The position numbers and the translations under genes were made by a program. This document shows, one piece after another, positions 38,201 through 50,200 of a stretch of 64,000 nucleotides of DNA (position 1 is the first letter of the stretch; the number at the start of each line of letters is the position of its first letter). Location: positions 6,264,501 through 6,328,500 of the forward strand of contig NC_091975.1 in the NCBI RefSeq assembly GCF_036711975.1, written 5' to 3'. Under the pieces are notes generated by a model, which saw nothing but the letters and a program-made list of their open reading frames with translations, was not told where the DNA came from and did no database searches. This stretch comes from Onthophagus taurus (Eukaryota; Arthropoda; Insecta; Coleoptera; Scarabaeidae).

Positions 38201-41200
38201 GTGATTAAAAATGCGAATTTTACATAATCACTTTTATTTCTTTAAATCTTAATTCAATGAGATATTTTTTAATTGAAATTCTGAAATATTTTTCTTATAG
38301 GAAAATAAATTCTAAATCGAAATTAAAGAGTAATATTTTATCGATTTAATTTTCGTTTTTGAGATATTCCCCTTTAAATTCATCAATATTGGCATTTTTT
38401 GTGAAAACTAATCCTTTCATAGCAAATATCTCGAGAATTAAGCTTAATATGCAAAAATATTATTCTTCTTTTTCGACGTAAAAATCATTTTTTTATTCAA
38501 TTAATTCATGATTTTATTTAAAAAAGTTTTTTGATAAACACCATCCCAAAAAGTGATTAAAAATGCGAATTTTACATAATCACTTTTATTTCTTTAAATC
38601 TTAATTCAAAGAGATATTTTTTTCTTGAAATTCTGAAATATTTTTCTTATAGGAAAATAAATTCTAAATCAAAATTAAAGAGTAATATTTTATCGATTTA
38701 ATTTTCGTTTTTGAGATATTCCCCTTTAAATTCATCAATATTGGCATTTTTCGTGAAAACTAATCCTTTCGTAGCAAATATCTCGAGAATTAAACTTAAT
38801 ATAAAAAAATATTATTCTTCTTTTTCGACGTAAAAATCATTTTTTTATTCAATTAATTCATATGATTTTCTTTACAAATGTTTTTTGAAAAACACCATCC
38901 CAAAAAGTGATTAAAAATGCGAATTTTACATAATCACTTTTATTTCTTTAAATCTTAATTGAAAGAGATATTTTTTTCTTGAAATTCTGAAATATTTTTC
39001 TTATAGGAAAATAAATTCTAAATCGAAATTAAAGAGTAATATTTTATCGATTTAATTTTCGTTTTTGAGATATTCTCCTTTAAATTCATCAATATTGGCA
39101 TTTTTCGTGAAAACTAATCCTTTCGTAGCAAATATCTCGAGAATTAAACTTAATATAAAAAAATATTATTCTTCTCTTTCGACGTAAAAATTATTTTTTT
39201 ATTCAATTAATTCATATGATTTTATTTAAAAAAGTTTTTTGATAAACACCATCCCAAAAAGTGATTAAAAATGCGAATTTTACATAATCACTTTTATTTC
39301 TTTAAATCTTAATTCAATGAGAGATTTTTTTCTTGAAATTCTGAAATATTTTTCTTATAGGAAAATAAATTCTAAATCGAAATTAAAGAGTAATATTTTA
39401 TCGATTTAATTTTCGTTTTTGAGATATTCCACTTTAAATTCATCAATATTGGCATTTTTCGTGAAAACTAATCCTTTAATAGCAAATATCTCGAGAATTA
39501 AGCTTAATATGAAAAAATATTATTCTTCTTTTTCGACGTAAAAATCATTTTTTTACTCAATTAATTCATATGATTTTCTTTACAAATGTTTTTTGATAAA
39601 CACCATCCCAAAAAGTGATTAAAAATGCGAATTTTACATAATCACTTTTATTTCTTTAAATCTTAATTCAATGAGATATTTTTTTCTTGCAATTCTGAAA
39701 TATTTTTCTTATAGGAAAATAAATTCTAAATCGAAATTAAAGAGTAATATTTTATCGATTTAATTTTCGTTTTTGAGATATTCCACTTTAAATTCATCAA
39801 TATTGGCATTTTTTGTGAAAACTAATCCTTTCATAGCAAATATCTCGAGAATTAACCTTAATATGAAAAAATATTATTCTTCTTTTTCGACGTAAAAATT
39901 ATTTTTTTATTCAATTAATTCATATGATTTTATTTAAAAAAGTTTTTTGATAAACACCATCCCAAAAAGTGATTGAAAATGCGAATTTTACATAATCACT
40001 TTTATTTTTTTAAATCTTAATTCAATGAGATATTTTTTTCTTGAAATTCTGAAATATTTTTCTTATAGGAAAATAAATTCTAAATCGAAATTAAAGAGTA
40101 ATATTTTATCGATTTAATTTTCGTTTTTGAGATATTCCCCTTTAAATTCATCAATATTGGCATTTTTTGTGAAAACTAATCCTTTCATAGCAAATATCTC
40201 GAGAATTAAGCTTAATATGAAAAAATATTATTCTTCTTTTTCGACGTAAAAATCATTTTTTTATTCAATTAATTCATATGATTTTATTTAAAAAAGTTTT
40301 TTGATAAACACCATCCCAAAAAGTGATTAAAAATGCGAATTTTACATTATCACTTTTATTTCTTTAAATCTTAATTCAATGAGATATTTTTTTCTTGAAA
40401 TTCTGAAATATTTTTCTTATAGGAAAATAAATTCTAAATCGAAATTAAAGAGTAATATTTTATCGATTTAATTTTCGTTTTCGAGATATTCCCTTTTAAA
40501 TTTATTAATATTGGCATTTTTCGTGAAAACTAATCCTTTCATAGCAAATATCTCGAGAATTAAGCTTAATATCAAAAAATATTATTCTTCTTTTTCGACG
40601 TAAAAATCATTTTTTTATTCAACTAATTCATATGATTTTATTTAAAAAAGTTTTTTGATAAACACCATCCCAAAAAGTGATTAAAAATGCGAATTTTACA
40701 TAATCACTTTTACTTTTTTAAATCTTAATTCAATGGGATTTTTTTTCTTGAAATTCTGAAATATTTTTCTTATAGGAAAATAAATTCTAAATCGAAATTA
40801 AAGAGTAATATTTTATCGATTTAATTTTCGTTTTTGAGATATTCCACTTTAAATTCATCAATATTGGCATTTTTTGTGAAAACTAATCCTTTCATAGCAA
40901 ATATCTCGAGAATTAAACTTAATATGAAAAAATATTATTCTTCTTTTTCGACGTAAAAATCATTTTTTTACTCAATTAATTCATATGATTTTCTTTACAA
41001 ATGTTTTTTGATAAACACCATCCCAAAAAGTGATTAAAAATGCGAATTTTACATAATCACTTTTATTTTTTTAAATCTTAATTCAATGGGATTTTTTTTC
41101 TTGAAATTCTGAAATATTTTTCTTATAGGAAAATAAATTCTAAATCGAAATTAAAGAGTAATATTTTATCGATTTAATTTTCGTTTTTGAGATATTCCAC

Positions 41201-44200
41201 TTTAAATTCATCAATATTGGCATTTTTCGTGAAAACTAATCCTTTCATAGTAAATATCTCGAGAATTAAGCTTAATATAAAAAAATATTATTCTTCTTTT
41301 TCGACGTAAAAATCATTTTTTTACTCAATTAATTCATATGATTTTCTTTACAAATGTTTTTTGATAAACACCATCCCAAAAAGTGATTAAAAATGCGAAT
41401 TTTACATAATCACTTTTATTTCTTTATATCTTAATTCAATGAGATATTTTTTTCGTGAAATTCTGAAATATTTTTCTTATAGGAAAATAAATTCTAAATC
41501 GAAATTAAAGAGTAATATTTTATCGATTTAATTTTCGTTTTTGAGATATTCTCCTTTAAATTCATCAATATTGACATTTTTCGTGAAAACTAATCCTTTC
41601 ATAGCAAATATCTCGAGAATTAAGCTTAATATAAAAAAATATTATTCTTCTTTTTCGACGTAAAAATCATTTTTTTACTCAATTAATTCATATGATTTTC
41701 TTTACAAATGTTTTTTGATAAACACCATCCCAAAAAGTGATTAAAAATGCGAATTTTACATAATCACTTTTATTTCTTTAAATCTTAATTCAATGAGATA
41801 TTTTTTTCTAGAAATTCTGAAATATTTTTCTTATAGGAAAATAAATTCTAAATCGAAATTAAAGAGTAATATTTTATCGATTTAATTTTCGTTTTTGAGA
41901 TATTCCACTTTAAATTCATCAATATTGGCATTTTTCGTGAAAACTAATCCTTTCATAGTAAATATCTCGAGAATTAAGCTTAATATAAAAAAATATTATT
42001 CTTCTTTTTCGACGTAAAAATCATTTTTTTACTCAATTAATTCATATGATTTTCTTTACAAATGTTTTTTGATAAACACCATCCCAAAAAGTGATTAAAA
42101 ATGCGAATTTTACATAATCACTTTTATTTCTTTATATCTTAATTCAATGAGATATTTTTTTCGTGAAATTCTGAAATATTTTTCTTATAGGAAAATAAAT
42201 TCTAAATCGAAATTAAAGAGTAATATTTTATCGATTTAATTTTCGTTTTTGAGATATTCTCCTTTAAATTCATCAATATTGACATTTTTCGTGAAAACTA
42301 ATCCTTTCATAGCAAATATCTCGAGAATTAAGCTTAATATAAAAAAATATTATTCTTCTTTTTCGACGTAAAAATCATTTTTTTACTCAATTAATTCATA
42401 TGATTTTCTTTACAAATGTTTTTTGATAAACACCATCCCAAAAAGTGATTAAAAATGCGAATTTTACATAATCACTTTTATTTCTTTAAATCTTAATTCA
42501 ATGAGATATTTTTTTCTAGAAATTCTGAAATATTTTTCTTATAGGAAAATAAATTCTAAATCGAAATTAAAGAGTAATATTTTATCGATTTAATTTTCGT
42601 TTTTGAGATATTCCCCTTTAAATTCATCAATATTGGCATTTTTCGTGAAAACTAATCCTTTCATAGCAAATATCTCGAGAATTAAACTTAATATGAAAAA
42701 ATATTATTCTTCTTTTTCGACGTAAAAATCATTTTTTTACTCAATTAATTCATATGATTTTCTTTACAAATGTTTTTTGACAAACACCATCCCAAAAAGT
42801 GATTAAAAATGCGAATTTTACATAATCACTTTTATTTTTTTAAATCTTAATTCAATGAGATATTTTTTTCTTGAAATTCTGAAATATTTTTCTTATAGGA
42901 AAATAAATTCTAAATCGAAATTAAAGAGTAATATTTTATCGATTTAATTTTCGTTTTTGAGATATTCCCCTTTAAATTCACCAATATTGGCATTTTTTGT
43001 GAAAACTAATCCTTTCATAGCAAATATCTCGAGAATTAAGCTTAATATGAAAAAATATTATTCTTCTTTTTCGACGTAAATATCATTTTTTTACTCAATT
43101 AATTCATATAATTTTCTTTACAAATGTTTTTTGATAAACACCATCCCAAAATACGAATTTTTTTCTTGAAATTCTGAAATATTTTTCGACTTAATCAAAT
43201 CGACCTCAATAAAACAAAAATAGACAAAGATTTTCAAAGAAAAAAGAAGTCTTAAAACAAATTGTTCCTACAAAGAAAACTTAAAGAACCTATCATCTTC
43301 ATTCCTGTCTCTTTTAGATTTTGAATGGAATCAAAGACAAAGACGTTGTTCTTTGTACTATTTTAACGGTTAAAAAATTTTTTCTTCGTTCGGTTTACCG
43401 AAGGGAAAAATGTAAAATTTCCGCTCGTCTGCCACTTCATAGCCACTGTTCCAGTTTGAAATCGTGGCAAACAGCTGCCCCTTCCATTTCTCCTCGCGAG
43501 TTTCGATCGATACGTACCATTATCGCTGGCTTAAGAGTCTAGCTCCACCACGGCCTGGTTATATACCTCCAAAACGTAGAGAATTTCAAGAATCAACCCT
43601 TTTCATACCGACAAAAACAGAGTTAACTCTAACAATCAATATTTTATATAAAAAACAAAATAAATCAAAACAATACAATTATTATTTAATTTTTAATTAT
43701 TCCTTCTTTTTCTTCTCATATAATTACATCCTTTGACTTCGTGACAATTCCAATCGTTTCTTAATTTTCTTAAATGTTTAATTCTTGTGTTAACTTTTCT
43801 TAATTCATCGTCACACATTTTCTCAACTTCCTCTAAATGTTTTTTGTAATTATCGCTTTGTATACGATCTTTAGAAGAAGTTTGGAATATCTCCCCAAAA
43901 TTACTTTTACTTTCGGTTTTATATAAAGAAGGATCCGAGGAAAATTGATACTCATAATTAGGGGTAACGGTGTAGTTACTCCAATCTACGTTCAAAGGAA
44001 AATAAGGACCACGATGGTGATGAGGATGTGAAAGATAATATCGCGATGGCGGAGGGATCATAGACATCATCGATTGCGTGGCCATTTTCTCCTTTTCCAA
44101 TTGTTGCCTTTCCATCGATAAAAGATATCTTAAATGGACCATCGCTTGGTGGATGTTTCGAATTTTTTCTGCCAAAGGAAAATCTTCGGATGAGTCACCA

Positions 44201-47200
44201 AATTTTTCGAGGAAACGTTCTTTTTGTTTTTGAATGTTCTGGTATTCTTTCGCTATTTGTTCCATTATCAAGAAAAATTTTTCACTTTTAATTTTGAATG
44301 ACCAATGACGTTATTGTAATGACAAAACAATAAAAAAATATTCCTTAGTGTGTTCCTTAGCAATTTTTTTATTTTTGCTACGATGTAAATTGAGATTTTT
44401 TATGTAAAAGGGGGAAAGGTAAAAAAGTTTTGCATCAGTGCCGTTTTAAGACTTTCGGGGGGATGTGGTAAATTTTATAAGGATTTTCGTGAATTATACA
44501 GTGTATATTTTAAATTTTAAATAAACCCAACACACTTTAAGAGATGATTCTTCGACGAATTGGAAACTAGGAAATATTTTATTGTCTACGACTCAAACCA
44601 ATCAATTTTAATGATTTATTTTGAATAGAAACCTGTCTTAATTAAACTTAATAAGCATTTTATTGTTTTTAATATTTACAATTTTTATCCCCTTAATACA
44701 TTCTAATATATACAGGGTGGTTCAGTTTTTAATCGGGAAACTTTACTAGGACGTAGTACTTGCCAAAATAACACAAGTTTTTTTTATGAACATAGGGTCG
44801 CAACTCTTTTGTTTTCGAGCTATGAGCTGTCAAAGTTGAGCCAAAAATTTACATTTTATCTTTTATTTCGGGTATGAGTAAACCATAGAATTTGGAATTT
44901 TGTATGTATGTACTACTGGTTAATATCTTACTTTCAACCATACCTTAAACTTCCCTAGCGCCCTCTAAGGGGATGAAATTCACAACCCCTTTGATTTTTT
45001 TATAACAACTTCTTAACGCCATATAATATTAACATAAAAAAATATGGGTTGTAAAGCTTATTCATTATTGATACTTTTTTGTGTCTTTAGTTTTCTCCTT
45101 AAAGATAATAGTTTTAGCGTAAAAAAATAAAATATGTTAAATTGTACTGTAAAGCGCTGCTATTATTAAAAATTTTTTTTCTTTATAGGTGGCTTATGGT
45201 GGCTATTATAGGTTGCACTTACTAGAATTTAGTACTAACTAAATAACATAAATTAATTGTGATTGTCATAAAAAAAAACATAAATAAGATTAATGCCTGT
45301 CTGAACAAATTACGTTGTTTTAAACAATATTAAAAAATTAATACTCTTGCTTAATAACCGTCAAAAATTATTAATAACCAGCAATAATTATGAGGATTCA
45401 CTGTAAATGAAACTTACCAGTTCTCAGAACCAACTTTTAGAATAATTTTGGCTAAACATGGCGGCACATAGCGGTACATGGCACGATATTTTATTTTTTT
45501 ACACGGAAACTATTAACTTTAAGGAAAATACTAAAGAGACAAAAAAGTACCACTAAAGAATGAGCTTTACAACCCATATATTTTTATGTTAATATTCCAT
45601 AGCGTTAAAACGTTGTTATAAAAAAATCAAGGAGGTGGTGAATTTCATCCCCTTAGAGGGCGCTGGGGAAGTTTAAGGTATGGTTGAAAATAAGGTCTTA
45701 ACCAGTAGTACATACGTACAAAGTTTCAAATTCTACGGTTTACTTACAGCCGAAATACAAAACAAAATGTAAATTTTTTTCTCAACTTTGATCGCTCATA
45801 GCTCGAAAACAAAAGAGTTGCGACCCTATGTTTATATAAAAAATTAGTGTTATTTTAGCAAGTACTACATCCTAGTAAACTTTCCCGATTAAAAACTGAA
45901 CCACCCTGTATATATATATATATATTATTAGTATATTATTTTCACTTTGTCTCCTTACCCCCACAACCATTCTCATCCATCGTTTCCCCTCTCCCCCCTC
46001 TCCTAAGATCTGCCCTCGGTCCAACTCCTCCTCCCTCAACTCACTGCACCCATTCAACATACACTGTTGGAAATAATTCACGAGCACACCCTGTATAATC
46101 TAAACGCGTGTATCTAGCGCAATAAAATTTGGTATGGAAGTAGTACTAAAGTAGTATAACTTACTCTCACACGGAGAACGGCACAACTCTGCTGGGAGGA
46201 GAAACATCAATAGCGAGAGTATCCCCCATGAGCTTCGCGTACCATCGGTACACGACGTGGCATGGAGTCTATAAGTCGCTATATTGTAGCGAGAGGGACG
46301 TTAGCCGAGGAAGCCGGATAACGTGGAAGTCTCCGACCAGTCATGTCCCAAACATGTTCGATCGGATTCAGATGCGGAAACCGAGCTAGCCATGGAAGCA
46401 TTCGTTATGGTGCTCTTCCACAAAGGTCTGTACAACACGCCCGATGTGCTGTCGTACGTTGTAGTGCATGTATAGCAGACCTGGGAGTCGCCGAACGCAG
46501 GGAAGCACAATGGACCGTAGCACCTCATCTACGAACCGTTGACCCGTCATGGTCTGCTATACACGCAGCAGACGTGTACGTCCACCATATGTAATCGCAC
46601 CCCATACCATAATGCTCGGTTGTCGGTGGACGATCATCACGGCTCCGACGAACTAAAATTCGCGCATCACCGGTGCTCAATTCGAATCTTGATTCGTCGG
46701 AAAACAAAATGTCCCTCTACCTACTAATGCCTAGCGTCGACCCACTCGTGACGTATGCTGCGGTGCTCGGTGTTACTGGAATCCGCTGTATCGCACGACG
46801 CGCGCGCAGTCCACTATCTACCAAACGCCGCCGTACAGTTCGCGTAGTGAGTGCGCTTTCCCTTGCCGGTGGCCAAACAGCTCCAAGTTGCTTTGAGGAG
46901 GACACACACGACGCTAAAGTGCTGAGCACAAGAGCGCGATCCTAGTGTGCTGGGGATGCGCAGGGCCGTCCCGGCCGCGGCTGAAGGTACCTATCACCTC
47001 AGACAATTCTCGCCATGCCCGTTGCACTGCCGATAACGACCGCTCGAGACGACGCGCAATTTCACAGAACGATAGACCCTCAATGTGCATACCCACAAAC
47101 ATTCCTCGCTCAAACTCGCTTAAGTAACGCGATCGCCCATCCATTGCGCACAGAGTACGATAACAATGTGGTCCCTTACACCACACTAAAAACGACCGCT

Positions 47201-50200
47201 TTTTCCATCCACTTCGGCCTCCATAGCGACGGAATGTTCCACTTGGAAGGGCGGCTCAGTCAACAATGCCGCGACGGAACAACTCGAAATTCCCTGAATA
47301 AACTCCCCTACCGTAAACCTTTGTGCTACGCATATTATGGATTTATCTTCACGCGTTCGGATTATATAGGGTGTGCTCGTGAATTATTTCCAACAGTGTA
47401 TGTTCCAACGTTTCCCATTCCTCCCTGCATAGCCTACACCACCTCTCCTTATCGGCCATCCAGTATCTGTTAGCTCTCTCCTCGTTTCCACAACGGAACC
47501 TAGCCACCAACTTTTTCCCTTCCTCATCTCCTTCCAATAACAACTATCTAGGCAGCCCCTCCGTAATTATGTCCCTGTACCTTTCGTTATACTTTTATTT
47601 GTGTCCTTCTTTCCTGTCTCTGCACATCTCGGTCCCTATCTCTCAACTCAATCCACATCTCCCTACCCACCCTTCGTCTACTATTTATCTCAGTTACCGA
47701 GTAGCCCGCTCGTCTATAATAGTTGTCTCTGTCTCCTTTCCCATATCTGATCTTTCCCTCTCTAATTTCCCTCCAACACTCCCCCAAGATCCCGCAGTTT
47801 GGCCTCCCTTGTATTCTTTCTTCATATTTCACTGCTCTCCTGCCCGCCTCCACTCTGACCTTATCCACCTTTACCTCTTCCCTCACTATATACCCCGGTG
47901 TTTCTCTCGCCACCCCAAGCACCCATCTCCAGTATCTAGCTTGCACGTCCATACATCATCACACTGCTAACCAGGCCTTCAAACATAATCTTCCTCGCTG
48001 CCACATTCCTTCCAAAAACTCTCTTCCTCCAACCCCATACTTGTCCCATCACCTTATTCGCCTTTTTTGCCATAGCTATCACATGCGACCCCTCCCTGTT
48101 GTCCTCCCTGAACACATACCCCAAGTAAGTATACTCCCTAACCTCCTCGATCTCTTTTCCCTCCCATCTCCAGTTTTCTGTTCTTTTTCTCCAACCCTTA
48201 CAAAACTTCATCATCCTTGTCTTCCCCACATTCACTTCCAACCCCTTCCCCCTAAAATATCTTTCCAATATCTTTATCATATCTTTCATCTCCGCCGCTT
48301 CTCTCGCCATAACCACGATGTGATCCGCGTATGTTAACATATGCACCTTTCTACCTCCCATTTGCCCCTTCCCCAATCTATCCCTCAGGTCCGCCGTATA
48401 CAGTGCAAACAGACTTGGGCTTAGCGGACATCCCTGCCTCAGTCCCTTCGTCGTCCAGAACACGTCGCTCAGCTTATCTCCCACTTTTATCCTAGCCATA
48501 GTCTCCATGTATATTTCCTTCACTCTCGCAATTAGGTGTTCCGTGATCCCCCTCCTCCCCATCTCCTCCCATAACTTTCCCCTATCCACCTTATCAAAAG
48601 CCGCCTTGAAATCTATAAATAGGGCGTACAATTTCCCTCCCTTCTTATCCACCTCTCTATCTGCCAGATGCTCCCTGCCTGCCCATCCGGCAAAATTCCC
48701 CCCAACTCCATCTCCTCCTCCAGTCTTCCCAGCAGTATCTTCGTGTATACCTTGTATGCCGAGTCTAGTAGGTTAATTCCTCTGTAGCTCTCTACCCTTT
48801 TTATGTACTGGGCAAATTACCCCCACTTTCCATCCCTCCGGAAATCCACCCCCTCTCCATACGCTATTCATCCCCTCCAACAACTTCACTCTCACCACCC
48901 TTGATGCTTCCAACCATGCCTCGTTCTGGATCCCATCTTCCCCTGGCGCCTTTCCCTTCTTCAATCCCCTAAGCACTGCTTCCATCTCCTCTCCTCGATC
49001 TCCCTCATAGCCTCCCAAACCCGTTAGCCTCGTTTCAACCCCTCCCAATAATCCCATAAAGTAACTCTTCCAATCTGTCACGTGTATTTCGCTGGTTATC
49101 CTTTCCCTATCCTTCTTTCTCTTTTTCAGATACCTCCAGACCTCCCCTTCCCTTGTTATCCTTCTAATCTCTGTCGCCTCCTTCTCCCTCAGTTCTGTTT
49201 TCTTTCTACTGCATAACTCTCTGTATCCTCTCCTGGCCTCCCTATATCTATCCACCCCTATCTTCCCCCGTCTCCACTACCTCAACCTCCTTCTCGCCTC
49301 CCTCTTCGCCTTCCTACACTCGCCATCATACCAGTCGTTCCTCCCTACTCTGCCGCCCCTACGTACACACTCCCTTTTCAGTGTTGCCTCTCGCACTACC
49401 TGAATAAGTTCTTCCCAACCATTGATCTCTTGTATCTTCTGTTGGCAAGTGTCGAGGTTTCCCCTGTAGAATGCTATCCCTTCTTCCGACCAGTCTGTCC
49501 TGATGAACTTGCTCCCCAGTTCCGCACCTCCAACGGTTGGTGATCCGACTCTACCGCTTCTCCCACTTTAAACCTTTCCACCCTCTCCCACATTTCCTGA
49601 TCCACCAGTACATAATCAATCACAGATGTCCCCCTCGTCCCGATGTACGTATACTCCCCTTCCTCTCCTTCCTCTTTATTTCCATTCAGTATCTCCCATC
49701 CGTTCTCCTCCACCCATCTCAGCATTTCTGTTCCTTCTCCATTCCGCACAGTATCCTTCGACCGCCGTCGTCCCTCCTCGTTTTTGAGATATTCCCTTTT
49801 AAATCCATCAATATTGGATCTTTTTGCAAAAACTAAACTTTCTTTTAAAGTTTGTTGGTGTTATAATTAAAATATACACTGTATAAGATTTTTTGCCCTG
49901 CTATCTCATAAAGCCTCATGGATAAATATCATATCACGGTTTGCATATCAACGTTTTGACGTTGGTTAGCGTGTCTATAGCAAAATTTTCAGCGCCGATG
50001 GCAATTTCGAGGTGACCCTAGCGACAAAGGCAACGATTTACCATCAAGGACTGGTCGAGTGGAAACCTCCGGCCATTTACAAGTCTTCGTGCGAGATCGA
50101 CGTCGAGTATTTTCCTTTCGATGAGCAAACTTGCGTCCTGAAATTCGGTAGCTGGACTTACGATGGATTCAAGGTGAGAATTGTGACGAAGAATTCTACA

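Larger units (their letters stand above)
45911..49775 (-). pseudogene. 5'-truncated APE-type LINE, split by a Tc1-like insertion
   Basis: Minus-strand remnants in order. Endonuclease C-terminus 49749-49474 ([25 protein letters not shown]). Reverse transcriptase N-part 49255-48773 ([28 protein letters not shown]). A frameshifted stretch ([12 protein letters not shown]). RT core 48652-47936 ([31 protein letters not shown], catalytic box YADH instead of YADD). A C-terminal region ([18 protein letters not shown]). Finally a zinc knuckle [13 protein letters not shown] that the inserted element splits, continued at 46059-45930 ([17 protein letters not shown]). Several frameshifts plus the YADH change make it inactive. 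A CR1/Jockey-group LINE is likely; the clade is uncertain. Confidence 0.85.

Noticed and set aside
46343..47473. Plus-strand frames of 60-152 codons across the Tc1-like element
   Set aside because: They are antisense to the recognisable minus-strand transposase.
47569..48776. Plus-strand Ser/Pro/Leu-rich frames up to 204 codons
   Set aside because: Antisense shadows of the minus-strand LINE, where purine-rich coding sequence gives CT-rich complements.
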